Positions 22,592 to 35,029 are shown, counted from the first letter of the stretch. The stretch: 64,000 bases of DNA from Gymnothorax reevesii (GCA_029721435.1 CM056574.1:71033501-71097500), one strand, 5' to 3'. The notes: generated by a model from the sequence alone, not told the origin. A program made the numbers and translations.

Positions 22592-23149
22592 GTTGGCTAC
22601 GTCAGTGTAATAGTAGACTGCGAAGCTAATGTTATGGATCAGATACTTACAATGTCATTGTCGCTGCTACTGCCATCATGATTCATTTAGGTTAAATGAT
22701 AACTCGCGAATTTGTTTTTCCGCTGTGCGGAATTGGAACACAAGAACGCAAAATTTCGCGCCGAGTTCGGTTTGGTTTAACGCGGCGCGTATTTTCTAAT
22801 GCTAAACCAAACCATTGATAGGAGTGCTGTGAGATTCCAGCACTTACAAATTTTTGGAACCTCGTTTCAATTGTCCTTTTACTATTATTATAATATAAGT
22901 GGAGCCTCATACATTCGATCAAACCATTTAAAATTTATTATTCATTAGGCTACATAAAGGGGCTTTAGATCCATAAAAAGCGAAGTCGTGGAGTAAAACA
23001 GCTTCGTGCAATTGAGCCTGTGTCATGCTGATGTTTTGTCGCTACGCAATTACATAGATTATTTAAACTCTGAAATGAATATTGCCTTCGCAAGTAATTG
23101 AAATATGAGACTCGTTTCCCCCCAGTCCATTTAGTAGCAATATTAAAAC
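22592..23149. other. Unrecognised sequence with a dispersed repeat
   Basis: 22780-22850 is the inverted counterpart of 11255-11327. It extends here into a CGCGGCGCG-containing segment missing from the other copy, which is cut by a MITE. No gene is supported. Confidence 0.5.
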
Positions 23150-23445
23150 TATTCTTCACTTTTGGAATGGAATAGCAAAGAATGATGTTCAGTGCCTCTC
23201 TTCATGCGCTATATTTCACTTTTTGAATAATTAGAATGATAGACAAGCGACACTTCGTTTTTGGTGCAATCAGGTATACTTCTCTTCTGGTGCTATACTC
23301 TGCTTTTCGAATGGAATTGGAAAGAATAACGAGCTCAGCTTCAGTTTTATAGTGTGATATAGGCTACTTCACTTTGGTGCTATACTTTACTTTCTGGACG
23401 GAATCGGGATGAATAACAAGCAACACTTCACGTTTCAAAGAGATT
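23150..23445 (+). repeat. Degenerate tandem repeat, about 70-95 bp units
   Basis: Three to four units share GCTATAYTTYACTTT, a GGAATNGNAANGAATRA-like centre and a final AGCNACACTTC-like end. Confidence 0.6.
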
Positions 23446-23639
23446 TGGATAGACTTGCTGCTCCCGCGACGAGCATGCAGTTTTTTCACCGTGCTTCCTT
23501 GTCGAATGGGAGGGTGGGATATGTCCGTGAAATCCCGCTTCTAACTAAATTTTGAAAGATTTCGATTATAACCAATCAGGAGCTGAGAATTTAATGCTAC
23601 ATCTGTTTCCATCAAACTAACTTCCGTTTCCATCAAACT

Positions 23640-24362
23640 CTCTCACACAATCACCTATTCTCATTCACACACCATCATTCTCTCACGCGCATACCATCAT
23701 TCTCTCGCACAACACACACCAATATACTCTCACACAAACTTAAGCTTGTTCAAGTGACAAAATGGCAGTGAATGTAAAATCATTCTGTTTTACATTCACT
23801 GCCATTTTGTCACGTGTAAAAGTTTAAGTTTGTGTGAGAGTATAATGGTGTGCGTGAGAGAGAATGATGGTGTGTGTGAAAGAGAATGATAGTGCGTGCG
23901 TGAGAGTATAATGATGTATGTGTGAGAGAATGATTGCATGTAAGTGAAAGTATAATAGTGTGTGCGTGAGAGAATGATGGTGTTTGTGAGAGAGAATGAC
24001 GGTGTGTGTGAGAGAGAATGATGGTGTGTGCGTGAGAGTATAATGGTGTGTGCGCGAGAGAATGATAGTTTGTGCGTGAGAGAATGATGGTGCGTGCGTG
24101 AGAGTATAATGGTGTGTGAGAGAGAGAATAATAGTGTATGTGTGAGAGAATGATAGTATATGCGAGAAATTGATGGTGTGAGAGAGAATGATGGTGTGTT
24201 CGTGAGAGTATAATGGTGCGTGTGTGTGTGTGTGACTATGATGGTGTGTGTTTGTGAGAATGATGGTGTGTGTGTGTGAGTATAATAGTATGTGCGTGAG
24301 GGAATGATGGTGTGTTTATGAGAGAATGATGGTGTTTGTGTGACAGTATGATAGTACATGTG
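23640..24362. repeat. GTGTGTGAGAGAATGATG satellite in inverted orientation
   Basis: 23640-23745 carries the complementary form (CACACACCATCATTCTCTC) and 23820-24362 the forward form (GAGAGAATGATGGTGTGTG, alternating with GAGAGTATAATGGTG units). The two arrays face each other across a perfect hairpin (23754-23813). The minus-strand frame 23796-24359 (His/Thr/Ser repeats) is a product of the satellite period and is not called as a gene. Confidence 0.9.
23754..23813. repeat. Perfect hairpin, 26-bp arms
   Basis: Arms GTGACAAAATGGCAGTGAAT... (23754-23779) and their complement (23788-23813) surround the 8-base loop TCATTCTG. Weaker pairing continues outward (CACAAACTTAAGC against a GTTTAAGTTTGTG segment). 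Confidence 0.97.
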
Positions 24363-24384
24363 AAAGCAAGTATGAATTCTCTTT

Positions 24385-24600
24385 CAAATGGCCTCTCATA
24401 CCAGTCAATTTCACTTGCATTATGTACAAATATTGGAATATATCATAAAACATGAGCTGGACTTATTTCCTGATCGTAACAATATCTTGAGGGATAGCCA
24501 ACATGGTTTCCGAAAGGGAAGTTCTTGCCTGACAAACCTTCTGGAATTTTTTGAAGAGGCCACCAAGACTTATGACCAGAGCAGGGCTTATGAAATCATA
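24385..24600 (+). pseudogene. LINE (jockey/CR1-L2 group) RT, segment 1
   Basis: The translation contains IIKHELDLFPDRNNIL and QHGFRKGSSCLTNLLEFFEE, the RT palm-1 region of a common fish LINE. It is missing its endonuclease and is interrupted by the L2-like insertion at 24600; it resumes at 25512 with the first catalytic aspartate motif. Confidence 0.85.
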
Positions 24601-25508
24601 TCCAGCAAACCCAACACCACACTATCTCCCTCCTCCTCGACATCCATGAAATAAAGTCCTGGTTCACCTCAAATTTCCTCAAACTTAACAGCAATAAAAC
24701 TGAAGTCCTCCTCACTGGCACCAAATCCACCCTAAGTAAAATCAATAATTTCTCTATTCTCATCAACAATTCCTCCATCTCCCCCTCCCCTCAGGTTAAG
24801 AGTCTGGGTGTCATCCTCGACAGCACCCTTTAATTCACCTCCCACATCAACTCTGTCACCCGCTCGGCATACTTTCACCTCCGCAACATCCACCGCCTCC
24901 GTCCCTCCCTCACTCCTCAGTCCACCGGCATCCTCGTCCACAGCCTCATCACTTCACATCTCCTCACATCTGGACTATTGTAACGCTCACCTCTTCGGGC
25001 TCCCCCATAAAACTGTCCATAAACTACAACTAGTACAGAACTCAGCAGCCCGGATCATCACACGCACCCTCTCCACCCACCATATCACTCCCATCCTACA
25101 ACAGCTCCACTGGCTCCCCATTACATACCGTATTCAATACAAAATCCTGCTCCGCACATTCAAAGCTATCCATAACCTTGCTCCTCCATATCTCTCTGAC
25201 CTCCTCCACATTGCCACTCCTGCTGCTCTGCTCCCCAGCTCTGGAATTCTCTTCCTCCCAATCTCCGCAATATTGACACACTCCCACTCTTCAAATCCAG
25301 ACTCAAAACTCACCTGTTCAAACTTGCATACTCACTATAACCACAACTGCACTGTCCTGTAAATATTTTAACTGTATTTAACTGTCTGCTTATATTGAAT
25401 ATGTTGATTTGTATTTTATTTGAATGTTTTCTACTGTTTTTATGATGTGAGGCGACCTTAAGTGCAAAGAGAGGCGCCATATAAATAAAATGCATTATTA
25501 TTATTATA
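24600..25508 (+). pseudogene. L2/UnaL2-like LINE 3' fragment inserted in LINE A
   Basis: Coding remnants run from [21 protein letters not shown] and [12 protein letters not shown] to [37 protein letters not shown], the C-terminal part of an L2-clade ORF2, with stops at 24652 and 24832 and shifts. The 3' end (GCGACCTTAAGTGCAAAGAG then AGGCGCC, AATAAAATG and an ATT repeat) matches the stem-loop tail of eel UnaL2-type LINEs, which is the RT recognition site. It is 5'-truncated, as usual for LINE insertions. Confidence 0.88.
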
Positions 25509-25511
25509 ATA

Positions 25512-26313
25512 ATATACTTGGATTTTCAGAAAGAATTTGACACAGTATCGCATAAGAGACTAATTTTTAAAATGAGCTCCATTGGAGTGACAGGAGGTAT
25601 TCTGAAGTGGATTCAAAACTGGTTACAGGACAGAATACAAAGAGTGGTGGTCAGTGGTAGCACATCTGAGCTAGGTATGGTGGAGAGTGGCATCCCCCAG
25701 GGACCCCCGCTGTTCCTCATCTACATTAATGACCTGATAAGAATGTTGAGAGCAGATTAATTAAATTTGCAGATGATACTAAACTGGGAGGTTTGGCAAA
25801 TAGTTCCGAGTCCACTACAGTGATTCAGGATGATTTGGATAGAATCCAGAATTGGGCAGAAATGTGGCAAATGAAATTAAATGTAGCGAAATGTAAAGTT
25901 GTTCATGTAGGTAATAAAAACATTAGAAGGGATTACTTCATGGGAGGTTTAAAACTGAAATGTGCTCCACACGAGAAAGATCTGTGGGTGATTGTTGACC
26001 AAACCCTCACAGGCTCTAGCCATTGTGCCGTAGCAGTTAAAAATCCAGTCGGATGCTGGGATACATTATTGAGTACAAATCCAAGGAGGATTTTGTACAA
26101 CACATTCGTAAGACCACATCTGGAATATTGTGTACAGTTCTGGGGACCATACTTAAAGAAAGATATAGAGGCTCTAGAGAAAGTTCAGAGAAGAGCCACT
26201 AAGCTAATTCCGGGTATAAAAGATAAAAGCTATGACAAGAGGTTGAAGATCCTTAATCTCTTTAGTCTTAACAAAAGGAGACTCAGGGGTGATCTGATTG
26301 AGGTCTTTAAATA
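25512..26313 (+). pseudogene. LINE A RT, segment 2
   Basis: It resumes with YLDFQKEFDTV (palm aspartate), GIPQGPPLFLIYINDL and, after a frameshift near 25757, the catalytic FADDTKLGG near 25768. The thumb and C-terminal region follow, with LEYCVQFWGPYL and LEKVQRRATKLI. The frame is broken at 26313 by a Tc1-like insertion at a TA dinucleotide. Confidence 0.88.
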
Positions 26314-27550
26314 CAAACCCAAAACCAGTGAAGTTGGCACGTTGTGTAAATCGTAAATAAAAACAGAATACAATGATTTGCAAATCCTTTTCAACCTACA
26401 TTCAATTGAATACACGGCAAAGACAAGTTACTTTATGTTCGAACAGGTAAACTTTTTTGCAAATATGAGCTCATTTGGAAATGCCTGCAACATGTTTCAA
26501 AAAAGCTGGCACAAGTGGCAAAAAAGACTGAGAGAGTAGAGGAATGCTCATCAAAAACTTATTTGGAACATCCCACAGGTGAACTGGCAAATTGGGAACA
26601 GGTGGGTGCCATGATTGGGCAAAAAAGCAGCTTCCCTGAAATGCTCAGTCATTAACAAACAAGGATGGGGCGAGGGTCTCCACTTAGTGAACAAATGCAT
26701 GAGCTGATTGTCGAACAGTTTAAAAACAACATTCCTCAACAAGCTATTGCAAGAAATTTAGGGATTTCATCATCTACCGTCCATAATATCGTCAAAAGGT
26801 TCAGAGAATCTGGAGAAATCACGGCACGTAAGCGACAAGGCTGAAAACCAACATTGAATGCCTGTGACCTTCGATCCCTCAGGCGGTACTGCATCAAAAA
26901 CCAACATCAGTGTGTAAAGGACATCACCACATGGGCTCAGGAACACTTCAGAAAACCAGTGCCAGTAACTACAGTTCGTCGCTAAATCTGCAAGTGCAAG
27001 TTAAAACTCTACAATGCAAAGCAAAAGCCATTTATCAACAGCACCCAGAAACGCCGCCAGCTTCGCTTGGCCCAAGCTCATCTAAGATGGACTGATGCAA
27101 AGTGGAAAAGTGTTCTGTGGTCTGACGAGTCCACATTTCAAATTGTTTTTGGATACTGTGGACGTCGTGTCCTCTGGACCAAAGAGGAAAAGAACCATCC
27201 GGACTTTTATAGGCGCAAAGTTCAAAAGCCAGCATCTGTGATGGTATGGGGGTGTATTAGTGCCCAAGGCATGGGCAACTTACACATATGTGGAAAAAAA
27301 AGGAAAGGCAATGTAACACAGTGGTTAAAAGGCCCCTGTGCCAACTTTTTTGCAATGTGTTGCTGCCTTTAAATTCTAAGTTAATGATTATTTGCAAAAA
27401 AAAAAATTAAGCTTCTCACTTTGAACATTAAATATCTTCTCTTTGCAGTGTATTCAATTGAATATAAGTTGAAAAGGATTTGCAAATCATTGTATTCTGT
27501 TTTTATCTATGATTTACATACGGTGCCAACTTCACTGGTTTTGGGTTTTG
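26314..27550 (+). mobile_element. Tc1/mariner-like element, copy (a), internally deleted
   Basis: Terminal repeats begin CAAACCCAAAACCAGTGAAG and end with the complement CTTCACTGGTTTTGGGTTTTG, flanked by TA (26312-26313, 27551-27552). A LINE frame runs on both sides. Full copy (c) is 1485 bp long even with its own small deletion; this copy is 1237 bp because the middle of the transposase gene is lost. Confidence 0.93.
26664..27340 (+). pseudogene. Tc1-like transposase, copy (a)
   Basis: The start MGRGSPLSEQMHEL is followed by a helix-turn-helix pair (AIARNLGISSSTVHNIVKRF) and the second DNA-binding domain, with in-frame stops near 26842 and 26984. The first catalytic aspartate is present in WSDEST near 27120. 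After GNLHIC near 27290, the sequence jumps to the C-terminal KGNVTQW. The second aspartate and the glutamate are deleted. Confidence 0.9.
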
Positions 27551-27841
27551 TATGTTAAAGGGACTAACAAAGTGAATTATGTAGGATTCCCTCGACTAAG
27601 TGTTGTTCGTGGAACTCGGGGTCACAAATGGATGTTGACCAAAGGTAAATTTAGCACTGATATTCGAAAATATTTCTTCACCCAAAGAGTAATTTCGATG
27701 TGGATTAGCTTGCCTGACCATATTTTTGAGACAGAGACCTTGGCAGTTTTCAAGAGCAGGCTTGACTTAAGGTTAGTGCATTCGGCGGCTGCAGAAGCTA
27801 GCTACAGACTCCTCCTAGATCAGGCTAATTTTCTTTACTAA
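27551..27841 (+). pseudogene. LINE A C-terminus, segment 3
   Basis: After the TA, the LINE continues with GHKWMLTKGKFSTDIRKYFF and FTQRVISMWISLPDHIFETETLAVFKSRLD, the usual C-terminal segment of these ORF2 proteins, ending at a stop near 27839. The 3' UTR and tail are not recognised downstream. Confidence 0.85.
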
Positions 27842-28017
27842 CAGTACTTGTGGCTACGTTCGCGTTTCTATTGTTGTTGCTGCAGGTTACTTATTCAGCT
27901 TAGTTTCGATTCCATTCACGGGCAATCAGCTGTTTTCGCATAGCAATTAGCAAGCCTTTTAAGCATTGCATCGCTCCCTCCCACTTTGCCCAAATCTTTT
28001 CTGACCCCCAGCTGAGT
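27842..28017. other. No gene seen; LINE B 5' boundary region
   Basis: Probably a LINE 3' UTR fragment followed by the 5' edge of the next LINE. The junction is not resolved. Confidence 0.35.
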
Positions 28018-28869
28018 ATGTGCTTTCTTCCCATCCCTGTCTGTTCTCTTTCCCTCAGGAGGCGATTCTACCGCCGGGGCTGCCCTCATCACCGCTGCCC
28101 CACCAACCTGATCTACCCCTCCTCCACCTCCGCCAGCAACACCACAGTTGCCGCTGGTCTCTGGAACTGCCAGTCTGCCGTCCGGAAGGCAGAGTTCATC
28201 TGTGCCTAAGCCTCCCTCCAGTCCCTCGACTTCCTTGCATTGACGGAGACGTGGATCATTCCAGACAACACAACAACACCGACGGTCCTCTCTACCTCCT
28301 TCTCCTACTCCCACACCCCCCGGCCATCCGGGCGAGGTGGTGGGACTGGTTTGTTAATCTCTCCTACTTGGAGATTTTCTCCTCTTCCTCTCTCTCACCT
28401 TTTTATCTCCTGCTTTGAATTACATTCTGTCTCCATATCCTCTCCAACTAACCTGTTTATCATTGTTGTGTATCGTCCCCCAGGCCCTGTAGGATGTTTC
28501 TTCGACGAGCTGGACGTCCTGCTCAGCTCCTTCCTTGACGACGGCACCCCACTGATTCTCCTGGGAGACTTCAACCTCCACCTTCAGGCCCCTCAGTCTG
28601 CCGTCTTTCTTCCTATCCTCCACTCTTTTGGCCTTTCCCTCCTGCCCTCACCCCCAACTCAAACAGCTGGAAATCTCCTCGACTTAGTCCTCCTTCGTAA
28701 CTGCTCCTCCACTGATCCCACCATAACCCCTCTCCACCTGTCTGACCACCACTTCATCTCCTTCTCCCTCCCTCTCCCTCTCTCTCCCCCCACTCCAATC
28801 TCCTCTGTTACAGTTTGCCGTGACCTCCGCTCTCGCCTCCCATGTCACTGCTTCCCTCCCTTCCCTTGA
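28018..28869 (+). pseudogene. L2-like LINE apurinic endonuclease domain
   Basis: One frame gives GLWNCQSAVRKAEFI near 28150-28200 and, past an in-frame TAA at 28207, FLALTETWI (endonuclease catalytic glutamate region), IVVYRPPG, LILLGDFNLH near 28555 (the GDFN motif) and LSDHHFISFSL near 28738 (the catalytic SDH histidine motif). This is the APE-type endonuclease of the L2/CR1 group. The frame shifts near 28820-28870 into the RT frame. Confidence 0.9.
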
Positions 28870-30825
28870 CTCCTTCTCTAATCTTCCCACTGAATCTGCT
28901 GCCTCCTCTCTATTCTCTGCCCTATCATCCTCACTTAACACTCTCTCTCCTCTTGTTTCCAGGCCAGCCAGATCATCCCCACCCAGCCCCTGGATGTCAG
29001 AAACTCTCCGCTCCAACAGAAAAAGCCTTCGAACAGCAGAGAGGAAATGGAAGAAATCCAGGGCCCCGGCAGACCTGTCCCATTACCAGTCCCTCCTAGC
29101 TGAATTTTCCTCTTCAATTACCTCTGCTAAAATAAAATTTTATCATTCTAAAATCCAGAATTCAATCTCTAACCCTCGCCAATTGTTTTCTGTCTTCTCT
29201 TCTCTCCACAGCTCTCCGCCTGTCACACCTGCGACCTCTATCACAGCAGAGGACTTTGCAGCCTTCTTCGAGGATAAGATTGCGTCCATCTGCAACTCCT
29301 TCTCCCCCCTCACTCCCCTCTCTCCCTTACCCACTGTCCCCTCCCAACTCCTCTCTGCTTTCTCTCCCCTCTCCTCTACTGATGTCTCCCAGCTGCTCCT
29401 CTCTCACTGTCCTACCAAATGTGCTCTCGACCTTATCCCCACCCCCCTCCTCCAGGCTATCACACCCACCATCCTCCCTTTTGTCACCTCCCTTATTAAC
29501 TCTTCTTTGTCCTCTGGATGCTTTCCCTCTTCATTCAAACAGGCTACCATTACCCCTCTCCTGAAAAAATCCTCCCTTGACCCCTCAGCCATTCAGAACT
29601 TCCGCCCAGTCTCCCTCCTCCCCTTCCTGTCAAAAACCCTTGAACGTGCTGTTGCTAACCAACTCTTTTCTTGCAGAAATAACCTTCTGGACCCCCACCA
29701 GTCGGGATTCAGAGCAGCCCACTCCACGGAGACTGCTCTCATCTCCGTCAGTGAGGCGCTTCACACTGCACACGCCGCCTCCCTCTCATCCATCCTGATC
29801 CTCCTCGACCTCTCTGCCACATTCGACACTGTTGACCACTCCATCCTCCTCTCTTCCCTGTCTGCACTGGGTATCTGTGGCACAGCCCTCATCTGGTTGA
29901 AATCGTACCTCTCCGGTCGCTCCTACCAGGTTGCCTGGGCTGGTGAAGTATCAACACCCCGCCCACTTACCACAGGTGTCCCCCAAGGCTCTATTCTTGG
30001 TGCACTCCTCTTTTCTCTTTATCTCCAGTCTCTCAGTCCTGCCATTTCTGCTCATGGTTTATCATATCACTTTTATGCTGATGACACTCAACTTTTTCTC
30101 TCTTTTCCCTCTGATGACCAGGTCTCCGCCCGCATCTCCGCCTGCCTACATGACATCCAGAGCTGGATGGACAACCATCACCTGAAGTTCAACCCAACTA
30201 AGACGGAGATGATCTACATCCCTGCTCCATCCTCCCCTCTCCTGGACCTGACCATCAACCTGGGGGATACCACCATCTCCCCCTCGCGGAGTGTGAAGAA
30301 CCTTGGGGTCCTGTTTGACGACAGGCTCTCCTCTGCTGTGAAAATCGCTGCAGTGACTCGGACCTCCAGGTTCTTCCTCTACAACATCCGTAGAATCCGG
30401 CCCTTCCTCACCAGCTACTCAACGCAGCTCCTAGTTCAAGCACTGATCCTCTCCTCCCTGGACTACTGAAACTCCCTCCTCGCCCGCCTCCCAGCATCCG
30501 CCATCAGACCCCTGCAGCTCGCCTGGTCCACAACCTTCCAAGACATTCCCATGTCACCCCCCTGCTCACAAAGCTCCACTGGCTGCCTGTTGTTGCTCGC
30601 ATCAAATTCAAGACTTTGGTGCTAGCCTATCAGGGCGTCAACAAAACAGCTCCAGCCTACATCCAGAGACTGTTCAGACCTTACACCCCTGCCAGAGCAC
30701 TCCTCTCTGCTCCTCCCCTTCCCGCTCTAGGCTGCTGTCTGTCCTGGTACCTCGTTGGTGGAATGATCAACCAATCGAGGTCAGAACAGCAGAATCCCTG
30801 AGCATCTTCAAGCACCGCCTGAAAA
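28820..30825 (+). pseudogene. L2-like LINE reverse transcriptase
   Basis: A long open stretch (28820-30469) encodes the linker, NFRPVSLLPFLSKTLER, HQSGFRAAHSTETAL, LLDLSATFDTVDH (palm aspartate; S replaces the usual A), TTGVPQGSILGALLF, the catalytic YHFYADDTQLFLS near 30070-30105, and HHLKFNPTKTEMIYI. A TGA at 30467 ends the frame where the family has a cysteine codon. The C-terminal region continues to a degraded LKTHQ-like end near 30825, just before the Polinton-like element. The 3' UTR resumes at 44343. Confidence 0.92.
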
Positions 30826-30831
30826 CCCACC
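30826..30831 (+). repeat. 6-bp target-site duplication, left copy
   Basis: CCCACC, repeated at 44337-44342. Six-base duplications are characteristic of Maverick/Polinton integration. Confidence 0.85.
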
Positions 30832-33466
30832 AGACAGAGAAATAGCATGTGGCTTGTGTCAAAAAAAATGATTTATGGCTTTTTAATGAGTTGAAGAGTT
30901 CACGTGAATTCATATGAAAAAAAAAAAAAAAAAAAAAGTTCATTTTTGTATTTCCCGCCCTTCTCCTAATCCTCCCCCCTCTCCTCTTCTCTCCCTCTCC
31001 GGGTTTTTTTTTTTTAGTGGTTTTTAACGCGAATATTATGCGTGGTTGGAAGGGGGGAAGTGAAAGTGATAAAAGTGGTAAAACTTTATTTCAAGAGTTT
31101 TGTTGGTTGTGCGGTGTAACAAAAGAAGCGAAAGAGAGTTTAAATTCGGAGAGTTTCGGAAAGAAAAGATTGTTTTTTAAAGCAGAAAAAATATGAGAAC
31201 AAGAGTTGTTAAAACGGGTAAAATAAAGCGGGTGCAGTGTATAAGTGTGTGTTAAGTGTGTGTTAAAATTATTTACCAGTTTTTCGGAGCGATGTGCGTG
31301 GAAAAGAAAAGTTACCAAAAAGTTTTAATGTAGTTGACGAAAGAAGTGCGAAATAAGGATGGTTTCCATTCAGAGTGTTATTTCCGTATGTCTTCTCCCT
31401 TGGTCTGTGTCACTCCCATCTGTGTGTCTGACTGTGGGCATTGAAAGTGACCGGATCCCATGGGCAGGGCAGGGTTTGCGGGGAGGGTGGTAAGCCACGG
31501 AATGATTGATTGCGCATTGATGCGCGGATGGCTTCTGTCAAAAAGCAGGAGACCGATAAAACTTACCCAGGTGGGGAGGGGTTGAATCCGACAGGTGTTT
31601 GCACGCGTTGCTGAGCTGGCGGAACTTGCGGATGCGCACCGCTGTCATTATTTTTTTAAACAACAGCTGAATTTGCGGGATGATTGATGCGCGAACAACT
31701 TCTGTAAAAAAGCAGGAGAACAATAAACTTACACAGGTGGGGCGGGGTTGAATCCGGTGATGTGTTTGCGCGCGTTTTTGAGTTGGCGGAACCTGCGTTG
31801 GGGTAGCGATTCATGGATGAAATCTTCTGTCAAGAAATAATAGTATAATGAAACTTACCCAGGGCTGGGGGCTGAGCGATATGGGTGCCGGCGTGTTGTG
31901 AGATTGTTCTTGGCGGTCATTGCTATGTATTGGAGTTTTTCCTGGGCCTTCACATAGTTGATTTTAAAAAGGTGCAAGAAAATCATAGATTAAACATGTT
32001 CACAATGTCAAGTTATTGAATGGAGGGAGCGAAATTGTTCAGAACTATGAACGGCCACATATGAACATGACTGAATAATTATTTTGAAAATAACATCCGC
32101 AGTATTGGCAATCTTAATTTAAAAAGTTTTGAGGTGGCCTAGGCAACAGGGTATTCGCATTCCAAAGTTTTTGAAGGCCTGGGAACTCTCAAGGTGAAAG
32201 AGTAAATGAAATTATATATTATTCTGAAATTGTGCATGGGAATGCGCTGGTTGGTGGTCTATATGTTTTTGAAGGTGCGGAGATGCGCACAGCTATGGGG
32301 CGTGAAATTGCTCTCTGAGGTCATAGGTCTCAGGATGTTTCATTAATAGTCTTTGGGACACTGCGCTAAATATTTTTCTTACGGGTTGTCATTATTTTTT
32401 ATACAATCATACTTTCCCACCATAAGTAATTACCGCCCTTCTCCCTAATCCTCCCCCCTCTCCTCTTCTCACCCTCTCCAGGGAGGCTGTGTGTGAGTGA
32501 GATTCAGCACCGTCCACAAGCCCCCACTACCCTCTTACCCTCCCCTTGCAAGTTCTGGTGCGGAGAGAGAATTTTATTAATTTTTGTTTGTTTTAGCGTG
32601 TTTTACGTTTTTCTGTGGGGATAACCCTTTTAAACATTTATTTAATTGTGTTAAAGTTTTTAAATGCGTATTATTTGCATGGTTGGTGGGGAAGTGAAAG
32701 TGATAAAAGTGGAAAAATTTTATTTCAAGAGTTTTGTTCGCTGTGTGGGGGTAACGAAAGAAACGAAAGAGAGTTTAAATTTGGAGAGTTCTGGAGAGAA
32801 AACCGTGTTTTAAAGCAGAAAAAATATGAGAGCAAGAAGTGTTAAAACGGGTAACATAAAGCGGGGCAGTGGATAAGTGTGTGTAAAGGAAAAAGAAAGA
32901 AAGAAAATTTACCAGTTTTTCGGCGCGATGTGCGTGGAAAAAGAAAAGTTACCAAAAAGTTGTAATGTAGTTGACAAAAGAAGTGCGAGTAATGCCTGCA
33001 CAAGCGCATCTTTAAATAACCATCACCGGTGAAAGATTTCAGGCCTACTTCTAGTTATGTGTCCCAGGTTCACTTATTGAATAGGCTACATGGTTAATCG
33101 CAGTTCCGCACCAACGGCGAATTGAAGTCGTGCGACACCATCTACTTCTTGATTAAAGATTTTTAACTGGCCATGTAAAATATTTTCAGTATTTTGTATT
33201 TGATAATGCTTAGTATTTATCACTTACAAGTACTTTATTTGTCATATATTGCATCTAGTCTTGAAAATGAGTAACAATAAATAAATACCGATATTCTCGA
33301 TTACAGATAAACCATTTTCATAATATCAATGCAACATGAGTTTGTTAAGTCTTTGTTTCTAAAAATGCGAGTTTCAAAGTATATCCAGGAATTTTATGTT
33401 GAATATAGGTTTTAACTAAGTTTCTCATTTTAGCGGGAGAGCTTACAGGTCGTGTGCGCGTTTGTG

Positions 33467-33503
<37 letters not shown>

Positions 33504-33948
33504 ATGGTGTGTGTGTGTGAGTTTGTCAAATTATATGCAAGTTCTTTGTTTTTAAAAAACAGTCGAAGAGTCGAAATATACCCGTTATTTTTTCTTTCAG
33601 TATGAATAAACAATCAGCCCCCTTTAGGTCAATGTATGAACCATGTTATATCATGTATCATATTAAAGTCTTTTGACTTTAAGAAATGATAAAATCGTGT
33701 GTAGTGAGCAGGAAAATGCAAGTTTCAAAGTAGAATATTAAATTGAAAATAGGTTTTAACTGAGTTTTTCATTTAAGCGGGAGTGTCGGTTGTGTGTGCG
33801 CGCGCGTGTGTGTGTGTGTGTGCGTGCTAGTTTGTTAAATTATATGCAAGTTCTTTGTTTTTAAAAAGCAGTCAAAGAGTTGAAATATACCCGTTATTTT
33901 TTCTTTCAGTATCAATAGGGGAGACCGGGGATGATAGTAACACTTTTT
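30832..33948 (+). repeat. Left inverted arm of the Polinton-like element
   Basis: About 3.1 kb, complementary to 37933-44336 apart from the L1. Compared with the right arm it lacks about 170 bp near 31010 and has a poly-A run at 30918-30938. It contains internal repetition: the CGCCCTTCTCC...GAGGCTGTGTGTGAGTGAGA block occurs near 30955 (partial) and near 32430. (GT)n runs lie near 33470-33505 and 33800. No coding region is recognised; the short frame 31538-31723 (minus) is mirrored at 43327-43512. Confidence 0.88.
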
Positions 33949-35029
33949 TGCTTGAGCATGTGTAACGCAGTGGTTCCTTGTGATAGAGATCTCAAATTTT
34001 TACATGTGGTTCCCATATTTGTCTGATATGAATGATACACTTGGACTTCTACTACACTATCACAGATTTTGTGAATTAATGTCAAATAGAAAGAGGCATG
34101 TTGTTTCAACCTACCCCCACAGTACCGGGGTGAGTTGTAACATGACGTGAGGATGGATGTAACAATGAAATTAATAGCCTTAAAAAAGATACACGCTATT
34201 AAATGTAAGGAAGCACTTTAATGAATAATAAAGAAGGGACCATAAACTTGTAAGACTACAAAATAATAATAATAAAATAAGTAAGAAGTATAAGTTAAAT
34301 ACGATAAAAATAAATACAGTAAAATAAATAAATATATATAATATGAAGAAATATAACGTATAAACTGGCATGTGTTGTGTGAGTGTGTGTTTGTGTGTTT
34401 TGTAACCTGAAACAGGTTAAAGTGAAAAAGCATTTGAACACTTGGAGATCTGTGGAACAATCAACAAAACTACTTTTGAACAGTGTAGGGCAAAGCTGCA
34501 CTAAGTACTTAATAAGTGCTGCAAGGCATATGAACAGTTGAACTGTCTATTGAACAATAAACAAAACACTTTTGAACACTGTGTTTTCAAGGTGCAGAAG
34601 TACTTAGTAAGTAACTAATAACTAAGCAAACTGCCTTGGCATGCTGTAAAATGGGGACCAGAACAAAATGTCAACAGAAGGGGAAGAATGTAACACTTTT
34701 TAAGAACAGTTGCAACCCTCCCAATGCCAGACAGCCATTAAAAAGGTAACCGTTTTTAACATTTATCTTCAAAGCTAGCACTAATGCAACAAGTCAAATG
34801 AAACTAGAGAAACAATTACTTGAGCTTATGTACGTGAAACAATTGTATCTACAACACAATGGACACTATGCAAAAATATTTGTGATGATAATTTTTACTT
34901 TCTTACCCGAAAAATTGTTTTTGGCACCAGAACAGACAGTTTTCAACTCAAAGACATGAGGCTCCACCAGTGAGCTCACTTTGTAAGTGGGCATGGACTG
35001 TATTGAAGACATCACTGCAGAGATTTTTA
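33949..35029. other. Unique centre, left part; no gene seen
   Basis: AT-rich sequence that appears inserted between repeat units otherwise adjacent in the arm. It starts with the motif GGGGAGACCGGGG (33916), which also ends the right arm in inverted form (about 37953-37965). Two diverged segments near 34430-34520 and 34530-34620 share GAACA...CAACAAAAC.ACTTTTGAACA.TGT. The minus-strand hydrophobic frames 34180-34501 reflect AT-rich simple sequence. Confidence 0.5.

Noticed and set aside
23796..24359. 187-codon minus-strand frame of His/Thr/Ser repeats
   Set aside because: It is entirely the satellite GAGAGAATGATGGTGTGTG read in one frame; composition and period explain the openness.
28420..29592. 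Several minus-strand frames of 60-110 codons
   Set aside because: They are shadows opposite the C/T-rich coding strand of the L2-like LINE.
34180..34501. Hydrophobic minus-strand frames resembling membrane proteins
   Set aside because: They arise from AT-rich near-simple sequence in three overlapping frames, with no conserved pattern.
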